Shown here: positions 1-6,759 of the stretch, piece by piece | How positions within the stretch are numbered: position 1 is the stretch's first letter | Layout of the letters: every line of letters begins with the position of its first letter | From: Bacteroidota bacterium | GTDB lineage: Bacteria > Bacteroidota > Bacteroidia > Flavobacteriales > Flavobacteriaceae | Direction: 5' to 3' | Assembly (NCBI GenBank): GCA_021793535.1 | Contig: JAJYSO010000064.1 | Coordinates: forward strand, 1-7,741 | DNA: 7,741 nucleotides | The notes under the pieces: model-generated | What the model was told of the DNA's origin: nothing | The model's database searches: none | Seen by the model: only the letters and a program-made list of their open reading frames with translations | Position numbers and translations under genes: made by a program

Positions 1-250
1 CATTTCACTCTATGCTTCTCCCTTTTAGTTTTTCTCTATTTTGAATCAACACAACATCTAAAAACCCCTTCTCCTCCATCAAAAAGACCTCTAAAACATT
101 CTAGATAATTTATCTTTTATATAATCGATAATATTGATTAATAGTCAGTTATATTTATATAATTAAATTAATACTTTAACTACTAAAATTAAAATAATCC
201 CCCCTATAAAACAGGGGTGATAATTCCATTTCGAATCGTATTTTTGAAAC
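1..250. other. AT-rich intergenic region upstream of the DUF3810 gene
   Basis: No convincing complete gene is visible here. Bases 1-3 read ATG on the minus strand, with a purine-rich AAGGGAG at about 18-24 lying 14 nt upstream on that strand. A divergent gene may therefore begin at the left edge, but only its start codon would be inside the window. Bases 100-200 are very AT-rich and contain short imperfect palindromes, for example the arms TTATAT/ATATAA at 149-162, which carry little information in such sequence. A CCCC/GGGG hairpin (201-204 with 214-217, 9-nt loop) sits 34 nt before the DUF3810 start codon. Confidence 0.5.
239..246 (+). promoter_or_regulatory. TATTTTTG, perfect match to the Bacteroidota -7 element, just before the DUF3810 start
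   Basis: The 8-mer fits TAnnTTTG exactly but ends only 4 nt before the ATG at 251. If it works as a promoter, transcription would begin at about the start codon and give a leaderless mRNA. No TTG -33 element is seen 17-23 nt upstream, so a chance match is quite possible. Confidence 0.25.
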
Positions 251-1315
251 ATGAAAAGGAACATATATCTTTCTTTGACATTGCCACTACAGTTTATAGT
301 GCTCAACCTATTGTCAAATTATCCAGATGTTATTGAAAAAATATACAGCCTAAACCTTTATCAAATTCTGGCCGCATTGGAGCAATTTGCCTTTGGTTGG
401 CTGCCCTTTTCATTTGGAGATATTCTTTATATTGTGTTGATTATCCTTATTTTACGATGGATATACAGGATCATCCGAACAAGGTTTAGCGCTCCCTTAA
501 AGCGCCTATTGCAGGTTTTTTCAACAGCCTCAATCTTTTATTTTTTGTTTCATCTTCTATGGGGGTTAAATTATTACCGTCCTCCTCTTCATCAAAGTTT
601 ACATTTAAAAGCCTCCTATACGACCGAAGAGCTATATCAACTCACCACCGTTTTAGTCGAACAAACCAATGCTTTGCAAGTACAGTTAACCGGAGATAAA
701 GCGAATAAAGTTCCCTTTGATTTTACAACATCCGAGCTTAATTATGAAGCACGTATTGGGTATGATAATGTGTTTGTTAAATATCCTTACCTACACTTTA
801 AGTTTAATAGGTCGAAAAAATCTATATTTAGCTTACCCTTGTCTTATATGGGCTTTAGCGGGTACCTAAATCCCTTAACCAATGAAGCCCAATACAACGC
901 AAAGATGCCTTGGTTCAGCTTGCCCACTACCATCACTCACGAGATGGGGCATCAGCTTGGATTTGCCAAAGAAAATGAAGCCAACTTTATGGCTGTTTTG
1001 GCTACCATCGAGCACCCCAACCCCTATTTTAATTTTGCCGGACATGCTTTTGCATTGCAATATTGCCTTTCAGATTTGCGTAAAAGAGCTCCAGAAATCG
1101 CTCAACAACTCCTTGATAAAATCAATCCCGGCGTTCTAAAAAATTACCGCGAGGTCAATACCTTCTGGGAAGCTTATAAAAACCCACTGGAACCCGGTTT
1201 TAAATTCTTTTACAATAACTACCTCAAAATAAATAATCAACCAGATGGAATGAAGAGTTATAGCTACGTTGTCGCACTTTTAGTCAATTATTACCAAAAT
1301 GAAAACGCGCTATAA
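251..1315 (+). CDS. DUF3810 family membrane protein with HEMGH metalloprotease-like motif
   Basis: This 354-residue protein matches what I know of the DUF3810 family, a Bacteroidota/Firmicutes family of unknown function. The N-terminal part is membrane-embedded, with hydrophobic stretches at about residues 6-22, 50-72 and 85-104. The last of these ends in HLLWGLNYYRPPL, a typical family signature. The rest (about 115-354) is soluble. It contains THEMGHQLGF with H230, E231 and H234, the HExxH pattern of zinc metallopeptidases, followed by ENEAN (E241, E243), where a third metal ligand would be expected in a gluzincin-like fold. That suggests a membrane-anchored zinc peptidase, but activity is inference from the motif. 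The ATG at 251 is the only reasonable start because the next Met is residue 200. The stop codon directly abuts the candidate structured RNA that follows. No catalytic residue of the motif is missing. Confidence 0.85.
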   Translation: MKRNIYLSLTLPLQFIVLNLLSNYPDVIEKIYSLNLYQILAALEQFAFGWLPFSFGDILYIVLIILILRWIYRIIRTRFSAPLKRLLQVFSTASIFYFLFHLLWGLNYYRPPLHQSLHLKASYTTEELYQLTTVLVEQTNALQVQLTGDKANKVPFDFTTSELNYEARIGYDNVFVKYPYLHFKFNRSKKSIFSLPLSYMGFSGYLNPLTNEAQYNAKMPWFSLPTTITHEMGHQLGFAKENEANFMAVLATIEHPNPYFNFAGHAFALQYCLSDLRKRAPEIAQQLLDKINPGVLKNYREVNTFWEAYKNPLEPGFKFFYNNYLKINNQPDGMKSYSYVVALLVNYYQNENAL

Positions 1316-1482
1316 AGCCTGCTTGCCTTTTTACAATGGATCATGGAAGAGGGTGTATAGCTCTTGGACTCAAATGTTAGATGATCCTCTGAAGTGAACT
1401 CCCTACCCCGCAGAGCCGATGAATGGACATAAAGGGTCGCAGGCTCACCTCATGGTAATGCCACACCATGTTTTTGTTTTTT
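1316..1482 (+). ncRNA. candidate structured small RNA ending in an intrinsic terminator
   Basis: Starting one base after the DUF3810 stop codon, AGCCTGC (1316-1322) pairs perfectly with GCAGGCT (1439-1445) and closes a 130-nt element. Inside it, CCTTT (1326-1330) pairs with AAAGG (1431-1435). GGATCAT (1338-1344) pairs perfectly with ATGATCC (1381-1387). AAGAG (1347-1351) pairs with CTCTT (1361-1365). CTCTG (1387-1391) can pair with CAGAG (1411-1415). The result is a long interrupted rod with a large bulge on its 3' side. A terminator hairpin and T-run follow at 1451-1482, which fixes the strand. The overall shape (closing stem, central bubble with a side hairpin, apical stem) resembles 6S RNA, and a flavobacterial 6S-like class (6S-Flavo) has been described. 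I cannot confirm membership by sequence. It could instead be a processed 3' UTR of the DUF3810 mRNA. No promoter of its own is obvious. Confidence 0.5.
1451..1482 (+). terminator. intrinsic terminator after the candidate RNA and DUF3810 gene
   Basis: CATGGT (1451-1456) pairs with ACCATG (1465-1470) across an 8-nt loop. A T-run with one interrupting G follows at 1471-1482. It would end transcripts of the DUF3810 gene and of the candidate RNA. Confidence 0.65.
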
Positions 1483-1729
1483 ATCCGACTGCACCCCACA
1501 ACCAGAGAGTAGGTTTATACCTTACTTTTACTCCATTCTTTGCTGCATTTATGTCCCTTTAGTGAATTACACGACAAGACTCCCAAGTCCACACTCTTGT
1601 AGAAAGTATAAAAACCCCATGGGCCTGAAAGGGCAATACCCGTAGATAAGAGCCAAAATTTTGGGATCTACTACCGATAATTTGATTCTTTTTGTTCCAA
1701 AAGAGATCCATTGGCTTTATATTGCCATC
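1483..1729. other. non-coding spacer upstream of the RNA methyltransferase
   Basis: No gene is supported here. Together with the candidate RNA, this makes a 414-bp gap between two coding regions. Visible elements are TTTATGTCC (1548-1556), which is perfectly complementary to 1425-1433 in the candidate RNA, an 8-bp palindrome CCCATGGG (1616-1623), and a short GGG/CCC hairpin at 1631-1641. Around 1660-1684 there is TTTG followed 14 nt later by TAATTTG. This resembles a Bacteroidota promoter, but the spacing is short and the -7 box is one base short. I found no signature of RNase P RNA, tmRNA or SRP RNA on either strand. Confidence 0.45.
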
Positions 1730-2524
1730 ATGAAAAAAATTATTTCCAGTCCTCAGAACAGTCTTGTAAAAAATGTATTGCATTTACAAGAGAAGTCCAG
1801 GAACAGACGCCGAGAAGGAAAGTTTGTAGTGGAGGGCATTCGCGAATTAAAACTAGCCTTATTAGCGCATTATCGAATCCAACAGCTTTTTTACTGTCCC
1901 GATCTTATCGAAGAAAAAAACTTGCACTTTATACAGGAACACCACTCAAATGCCATTGTAGTTACCGAAGAAGTCTACAGAAAAATCGCTTACCGGTCCA
2001 GTACGGAGGGAGCCGTAGCGATTCTGAAAAGCAAATCTCATGATTTAAAACAGATCACTCTACCCAAAGCCCCTTTTATCTTGGTAGCGGAAGCTCCAGA
2101 AAAACCTGGAAATATTGGTGCCTTACTTCGTACGGCTGATGCAGCCGGAGTGGATGCCGTAATGATCGCCAATCCCAAAACAGATATGTACAATCCAAAT
2201 ATCATTCGATCCAGTGTCGGTGGTGTTTTTACCAACCAGATTGCTACAGGGACGACCACAGAAATTATTAAATTTCTCAAAGAAAATCATATCAAAATCT
2301 TTTGTGCCACCCTACAGTCCGCTAATGCATATACCGCCGAAAATTACAAAGGGCCAACGGCTATAGTAGTGGGGACAGAAGCTGTTGGACTCAGCTCAGA
2401 ATGGAGAGAAAGCTCCACCCAGAACATTATCATCCCGATGAATGGCGCCATTGACTCCATGAACGTCTCGGTCTCCGCAGGCATCCTGTTATTCGAGGTC
2501 AGAAAACAGCGTGAATCTCACTAA
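1730..2524 (+). CDS. TrmH/SpoU family RNA 2'-O-ribose methyltransferase
   Basis: This 264-residue cytoplasmic enzyme should use S-adenosylmethionine to methylate a ribose 2'-OH in rRNA or tRNA. The N-terminal part (about residues 5-100, with REGKFVVEGIREL at 28-40) is the SpoU substrate-binding domain. The C-terminal part is the SPOUT knot domain, with all three family motifs: EKPGNIGALLRTADAAG (124-140, Asn128 and catalytic Arg134), IVVGTEAVGLS (212-222, Gly215, Glu217, Gly220) and IPMNGAIDSMNVSVSAG (235-251). The family includes RlmB, TsnR and TrmH. The presence of the substrate-binding domain suggests 23S rRNA, but the target nucleotide cannot be read from the sequence. The ATG at 1730 gives the usual N-terminus MKKIISSPQN; an in-frame TTG at 1661 would add 23 residues with no family match. 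The stop codon lies 3 bp from the convergent exporter gene. Confidence 0.9.
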   Translation: MKKIISSPQNSLVKNVLHLQEKSRNRRREGKFVVEGIRELKLALLAHYRIQQLFYCPDLIEEKNLHFIQEHHSNAIVVTEEVYRKIAYRSSTEGAVAILKSKSHDLKQITLPKAPFILVAEAPEKPGNIGALLRTADAAGVDAVMIANPKTDMYNPNIIRSSVGGVFTNQIATGTTTEIIKFLKENHIKIFCATLQSANAYTAENYKGPTAIVVGTEAVGLSSEWRESSTQNIIIPMNGAIDSMNVSVSAGILLFEVRKQRESH

Positions 2525-2527
2525 AAA

Positions 2528-3913
2528 TTACCACGACCCCTTGTGCTCAGGTACGCCTCGAATGACCGGAATCATCAGCGCAAAAAACACTGCCACTCCG
2601 AGGTAAATGTACGATTGCGTTTCTCCCGGATGAGAGGAACTTGCGATAATAGCTGTCGCAATAGCAATACTGATAATGGCTCCCAATTGAATACATAAAG
2701 AACGTAAAGCTGCAATTGTGGCCGATTCTTTTGGGGCCAGTTGCAGACCAGCATTCCGAGCCGGTGGACTGATGGTCCCCATACCACAGCCAATCAGAAA
2801 GGTGGCTCCCATCATCCAATAATAGGGAGTTATTGAAAACACGGGATCAAACGCCAACAGAATAGTTCCCAAGATCACAAGAACACTTCCTACATACAGT
2901 GGAGGGCGATATCCCGTCCTGCGCAAAAGTAGGGTAACTAGTGTAGATAAAAAAACAGAAGCGATTCCCTGGGAAATCAACAGTACAGAGGCATCCATTG
3001 CATTTAAACCATATAGGTTTGCCGCATATAAGGGGACTAAGGCGATCACCCCTTGGGTCATTCCTGTATATAGAAGGTTCAAAAAGTTGACCTGTCCAAA
3101 TCCTTTACCATAAACAAATAGCGGGGCTATAAATGGTTTGGAAACACGGTTAATATGCCGAATAAAACAGCCAAAACAAATAGAAGACAAAAGCAACAGG
3201 AGCAGAAAAAAAGGTGATCCAATAGAGGTCTCCTCTTCTCCTAAGTAAGCCACTGCGAACATTGCTGATAAGATACCCAACCCCATCCAAATCAAGCCGG
3301 TGATATCCATTTTTGATCGCGCCTGTTTGGTAAATGTATCTTTGGGAATAAAGATAAAAGACATTAGGATAACAAGCAGCCCTAAAGGTACATTTACAAA
3401 AAAAATCCATGGCCAACTCCAGTAGGTTACAATAAGCCCACCGAATATGGGGCCGATCATTACCCCTATGGGAAAAATACTTCCAAACAAACTCACCGCC
3501 CGATCCCGAGCACTGCCAAAATGATCCACTATAATGGCCGTAACAGAAGGGGTTATACCTGCTGCTCCTATAGCCTGAACTACCCGTAAAACAATGAGGC
3601 TCTCGATTTGATGGGTGAACCCACACCCTAAGGAGGCCATAGTAAATAAGGAGATGGACCCTATAAATATTCTACGAGAGCCATATATATCCCCTAATTT
3701 TGCACTGAGTGGCAACATCAGAACGAACCCAAAGGAATAGGCCGTCATCACCCATCCTATCCAATTTACGGTTGCGTGAAGTTCTTTTTGTAAAGTGTCT
3801 AATGCCGTAGCCACAATCGTAGTGTCCACTGTGGTCATCAACAGCGAAATTGCAACGACAATAAAAACCACTACCCTGTTCAAACCGGGCTCTTCTTGCA
3901 CATCATCATCCAA
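2528..3913 (-). CDS. MFS transporter, DHA2 (EmrB/QacA-like) 14-TM drug exporter family
   Basis: The 461-residue protein has about 14 hydrophobic helices, spread from residue 13 to 452, typical of the DHA2 proton-antiporter branch of the major facilitator superfamily in the inner membrane. TTVDTTIVATALDTL (27-41, with Asp30) is the DHA2 helix-1 motif. AKLGDIYGSRR (71-81) is MFS motif A. LRVVQAIGAAG (109-119) is motif B, and GVMIGPIFGG (150-159) is antiporter motif C. Export of a toxic or hydrophobic compound is likely; the substrate is unknown. No HlyD/EmrA-type adaptor or TolC-like gene is adjacent, so it may act alone. The start is unusual: the open frame has no ATG near the N-terminus, and TTG at 3913-3911 is the best candidate, with GTG four codons later as an alternative. 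The gene stands alone on its strand, with a candidate promoter at 3998-4005 and a possible operator further upstream. It overlaps no other gene but lies 3 bp from the methyltransferase stop. Confidence 0.87.
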   Translation of the reverse strand: MDDDVQEEPGLNRVVVFIVVAISLLMTTVDTTIVATALDTLQKELHATVNWIGWVMTAYSFGFVLMLPLSAKLGDIYGSRRIFIGSISLFTMASLGCGFTHQIESLIVLRVVQAIGAAGITPSVTAIIVDHFGSARDRAVSLFGSIFPIGVMIGPIFGGLIVTYWSWPWIFFVNVPLGLLVILMSFIFIPKDTFTKQARSKMDITGLIWMGLGILSAMFAVAYLGEEETSIGSPFFLLLLLLSSICFGCFIRHINRVSKPFIAPLFVYGKGFGQVNFLNLLYTGMTQGVIALVPLYAANLYGLNAMDASVLLISQGIASVFLSTLVTLLLRRTGYRPPLYVGSVLVILGTILLAFDPVFSITPYYWMMGATFLIGCGMGTISPPARNAGLQLAPKESATIAALRSLCIQLGAIISIAIATAIIASSSHPGETQSYIYLGVAVFFALMIPVIRGVPEHKGSW

Positions 3914-3997
3914 ATGCGGTGCCGCTTCTATTCCGTTTTTTGCTATTGAATTTTTGGCCGATGTACAGATTTTCTTCGTAATAATTTATTTTTTACG

Positions 3998-4005
3998 CAA
4001 AAATA
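3998..4005 (-). promoter_or_regulatory. candidate -7 promoter element (TATTTTTG) of the MFS exporter gene
   Basis: On the minus strand this octamer matches TAnnTTTG perfectly. It would start transcription at about 3991, leaving a leader of roughly 78 nt before the TTG start codon at 3913. The -33 region has no clear TTTG at standard spacing; the nearest, at 5 nt, is too close. A weak -33 element could mean that an activator or repressor is involved. Confidence 0.4.
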
Positions 4006-4026
4006 GGACACAAAACATCCCTATTC

Positions 4027-4078
4027 GATTCTTTTATGAATTCTTTCATAACTTTCATCTAAACCCCATAAAAGAATC
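4027..4078. repeat. perfect 12-bp inverted repeat upstream of the exporter gene, candidate operator
   Basis: GATTCTTTTATG (4027-4038) is repeated in perfect inverse as CATAAAAGAATC (4067-4078), with 28 bp between. The spacer holds a direct repeat of ACTTTCAT-like words (CTTTCATAACTTTCAT). The proximal arm falls about where the -33 region of the exporter promoter should be, so binding of a dimeric regulator there could control the gene. No T-run follows either arm, which argues against a terminator. Confidence 0.5.
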
Positions 4079-4110
4079 CTTTCCATTTTTAGACGGAGGC
4101 TCATGCCTTT

Positions 4111-4152
4111 TAAAAAAGTAAAAACTGCCTCCGTTGGTACGAGACAGTCTTT
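4111..4152 (-). terminator. intrinsic terminator of nrdJ
   Basis: On the minus strand, 4152-4141 (AAAGACTGTCTC) pairs with 4131-4120 (GAGGCAGTTTTT). This gives 12 consecutive pairs, two of them G-U, around a 9-nt loop. The transcript continues as ACTTTTTT after the stem's own T-run. It lies 28 nt beyond the nrdJ stop codon and is the strongest terminator in the window. Confidence 0.85.
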
Positions 4153-4180
4153 ACGTATTAACTAGCCTTAAAAGGTGTAT

Positions 4181-6724
4181 TTACTCGCAACGGGAAGAAC
4201 CACAATTCTTACAGATTAAACAACCTTCCTGATAAACCACTTGATCAGAGCCGCAATTCATACAGGTACTCTTAGCCTGTGTCCCATCTGCAATGTAGGG
4301 CTTCAAAGCACGAACTACTCCGTTTTTCCAGGTATTGATGGAGCGACTATCCAATTGCAAGCTGTTGATCAAATCCACAACTTTATCAATCGGCATTCCA
4401 TGACGCATTGTTCCTGAGATTAATTTGGCATAATTCCAATATTCTGGATCGAACTTTTGAGAAAGGCCTTCAATAGTCGTCTTGTAACCTCTTTTGTTTT
4501 CAAATTGGAAATCATATCGCGAATTCCCGTTCTCATCTCTATTTTTAATAATCAATCCCTCCTGGACCCAACGAGGTAGTGAAATACCATACTCATCATC
4601 TGCCAAACCGGTAAAAATCTCATAGGGCCTATCGTCTATAATTCCTACAAAAGCAATCCATTTTTCCTTGTTATTTTGAAAACGTAAAATTTCTGCCTTG
4701 AGTGTTTGAGGACGCTTTGTAGGAAATCCTAAAGCGGGGTTTTCCTCTTTGTCACCTCCTGAATCGGCAATCAAAACTCCCGATCTCGAGCCATCTCTAT
4801 ATACGGTTACGCCTTTGCAACCAGATTTCCATGCCTCAATATAAAGCCGCCCCACAAGTTCCTCATCCACATCATTGGGCAAATTGATGGTCACGCTAAT
4901 TGAGTGATCTACCCATTTTTGGATGGCTCCTTGCATATGTACTTTGCTCAGCCAGTCCACATCATTTGAGGTCGCTTTGTAATAAGGAGAATTTTTAATG
5001 AGTTGATCCAACTCCTCTTGACCATAATTTTTTTCCACATCATAGCCTTTCATTTTCATCCATTCCTTGAACCGGTGGTGGAATACGTTGTATTCCTCCC
5101 ACGAATCTCCAACTTCATCAACAAAATCAACTCGGGCATTTTTATCATTTGGATTGACTTTCCTTCGACGTTTATAAACCGGTAAGAAGACAGGCTCTAT
5201 TCCCGATGTAGTTTGGGTCATCAGACTCGTTGTTCCGGTCGGGGCAATGGTCAACAACGCAATATTACGGCGTCCGTATTCCAGCATGTCAAAGTATAAT
5301 TTCTCATCTTGATCCTTTAAACGCAAAATAAACGGATTTTCTTTCTCCCGATCAGAATCATATATGGGAAAAGCCCCACGCTCTTTAGCGGTATGAACAG
5401 AGCCTCTATAAACCGCAAGTGCTAAGGTGCGATGAACCTCTTCGGAAAAAGCATTTCCTTCTTTTGAACCGTAACGAATTCCCAGCGCAGCCAACATATC
5501 ACCTTCAGCGGTGATGCCTATACCGGTTCGACGGCCTTCTTCGGCTTTCGTTTTGATCTTTTCCCAAAGGTTCTTCTCTGTCCTTTTAATCTCGTCAGAC
5601 TCTGGGTCTCTTGCTATTTTATCAAGGATGGCGTCTATTTTTTCCAATTCAAGATCAATGATATCATCCATAATTCGCTGCGCATATCCTGCATGCTCCT
5701 TAAAAAGGTCAAAATCGAAGCTCGCTTTCTCCGTAAAAGCATCGCGGACATATGACAAAAGATTTATTGCTAATAAACGGCAAGAATCATACGGACAAAG
5801 GGGGATCTCTCCACAAGGATTGGTCGAAACAGTCTCATATCCTAAATCTGCATAGCAATCCGGCACAGATTCTCTTTTGATCGTATCCCAAAACAATATT
5901 CCAGGTTCTGCAGACTTCCATGCGTTATGTACAATTTTATTCCACAAACGCTCGGCTTCAATCTCCTTTGTCACCTTTGGATTTTCGCTAAAAATGGGAT
6001 ACCGTTGTTTATAGGTGGCTTTTTTTTCAACAGCCCGCATAAAAGCGTCATCAATACGTACTGATACATTAGCCCCCGTTACCTTCCCTTGCTCCATTTT
6101 TGCATCAATAAAGTCTTCTGAATCAGGGTGGTTAATCGAAACGGATAACATCAATGCCCCTCTTCTGCCATCTTGGGCAACCTCTCGGGTAGAATTGGAA
6201 TAACGCTCCATAAAAGGCACCAGCCCCGTAGAAGTCAACGCAGAATTTTTTACTGCACTTCCTTTTGGTCGGATATAAGAAAGGTCGTGCCCAACCCCTC
6301 CTCTTCTTTTCATCAATTGGATCTGCTCTTCATCTACCTTTAGAATGCCACCGTAGGAATCTGAATTTCCCCCATGGCCGATCACAAAACAATTAGATAA
6401 AGAAGAGACTTGAAACGTATTTCCAATACCGGTCATAGGGCCACCTTGCGGAACGATGTATTTAAAATCTTTTATCAGCTTATAAAGCGTTTCCAGTGAC
6501 AATGGATTCGGGTATTTACTTTCTATTCGAAAAAGTTCTTTTGCCATCCTACGATGCATATCATCCGGCGTTTTCTCATAAATATTCCCTTCTGAATCCT
6601 TTAAAGCATACTTATTCACCCATACCTGTGCGGCTAAATCATCCCCTTTAAAATAGGCTAAAGATGCCTCATAGGCCTCCTCATTCGTATATATTTTCCT
6701 CTCAGTTTTTAGCGCTGCCTTCAT
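4181..6724 (-). CDS. nrdJ: class II adenosylcobalamin-dependent ribonucleoside-diphosphate reductase
   Basis: This 847-residue enzyme reduces ribonucleotides to deoxyribonucleotides, using adenosylcobalamin homolysis to form a cysteine thiyl radical; it needs no oxygen and no separate radical subunit. The catalytic set is present: LSNCFVIG (Cys112) and YDSCRLLAINL (Cys315) as the redox-active cysteine pair, TNPCGEIPL with Asn302, thiyl Cys304 and Glu306, and the phosphate-binding APTGTTS loop (494-500). The C-terminus is a cysteine-rich tail with pairs at 821/824 and 835/838, plus Cys841 and Cys846 (ending CGSSRCE). This fits the zinc-ribbon-type tail of the NrdJ_Z group, which re-reduces the active site. 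No N-terminal ATP cone is visible. The ATG at 6724 gives a normal N-terminus and lies about 26 nt from a predicted transcription start. A PduO-type adenosyltransferase is divergent, and an intrinsic terminator follows. No nrdAB or nrdDG genes occur in the window. Confidence 0.96.
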   Translation of the reverse strand: MKAALKTERKIYTNEEAYEASLAYFKGDDLAAQVWVNKYALKDSEGNIYEKTPDDMHRRMAKELFRIESKYPNPLSLETLYKLIKDFKYIVPQGGPMTGIGNTFQVSSLSNCFVIGHGGNSDSYGGILKVDEEQIQLMKRRGGVGHDLSYIRPKGSAVKNSALTSTGLVPFMERYSNSTREVAQDGRRGALMLSVSINHPDSEDFIDAKMEQGKVTGANVSVRIDDAFMRAVEKKATYKQRYPIFSENPKVTKEIEAERLWNKIVHNAWKSAEPGILFWDTIKRESVPDCYADLGYETVSTNPCGEIPLCPYDSCRLLAINLLSYVRDAFTEKASFDFDLFKEHAGYAQRIMDDIIDLELEKIDAILDKIARDPESDEIKRTEKNLWEKIKTKAEEGRRTGIGITAEGDMLAALGIRYGSKEGNAFSEEVHRTLALAVYRGSVHTAKERGAFPIYDSDREKENPFILRLKDQDEKLYFDMLEYGRRNIALLTIAPTGTTSLMTQTTSGIEPVFLPVYKRRRKVNPNDKNARVDFVDEVGDSWEEYNVFHHRFKEWMKMKGYDVEKNYGQEELDQLIKNSPYYKATSNDVDWLSKVHMQGAIQKWVDHSISVTINLPNDVDEELVGRLYIEAWKSGCKGVTVYRDGSRSGVLIADSGGDKEENPALGFPTKRPQTLKAEILRFQNNKEKWIAFVGIIDDRPYEIFTGLADDEYGISLPRWVQEGLIIKNRDENGNSRYDFQFENKRGYKTTIEGLSQKFDPEYWNYAKLISGTMRHGMPIDKVVDLINSLQLDSRSINTWKNGVVRALKPYIADGTQAKSTCMNCGSDQVVYQEGCLICKNCGSSRCE

Positions 6725-6746
6725 TTTCTATCAATTTTTAAAATTA

Positions 6747-6759
6747 TTGTGTCCCACAA
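6747..6759. repeat. small inverted repeat TTGTG-TCC-CACAA at the predicted nrdJ transcription start
   Basis: Five-bp arms flank a 3-bp spacer and overlap the end of the nrdJ -7 element, a position where a repressor would block transcription. It is short enough to be chance. Confidence 0.25.

Noticed and set aside
1..24. Start of a divergent minus-strand gene at the left edge
   Set aside because: Only an ATG is inside the window and the purine-rich stretch is 14 nt away, too little to call a gene.
110..180. AT-rich palindromes upstream of the DUF3810 gene
   Set aside because: Arms consist almost only of A and T in a very AT-rich stretch, so such symmetry is expected by chance.
1616..1623. 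CCCATGGG palindrome
   Set aside because: An isolated 8-bp palindrome with no partner, promoter context or repetition; likely chance.
1316..1729. RNase P RNA, tmRNA or SRP RNA in the 414-bp gap
   Set aside because: The conserved P4/CR segments of RNase P, the tRNA-like 3' end of tmRNA and the GGAAG-type SRP core are absent on both strands.
1661..1729. TTG start for the RNA methyltransferase, adding 23 residues
   Set aside because: The extra residues do not fit the family N-terminus, while ATG at 1730 gives the typical MKKIISSPQN start.
1559..1783. 74-codon minus-strand frame across the methyltransferase start
   Set aside because: It overlaps the conserved beginning of a real gene and its product resembles no family; a chance frame.
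5511..5855. 114-codon plus-strand frame inside nrdJ, and similar frames inside the other genes
   Set aside because: Each is antisense or out of frame within a gene with intact catalytic motifs; shadow frames without family resemblance.
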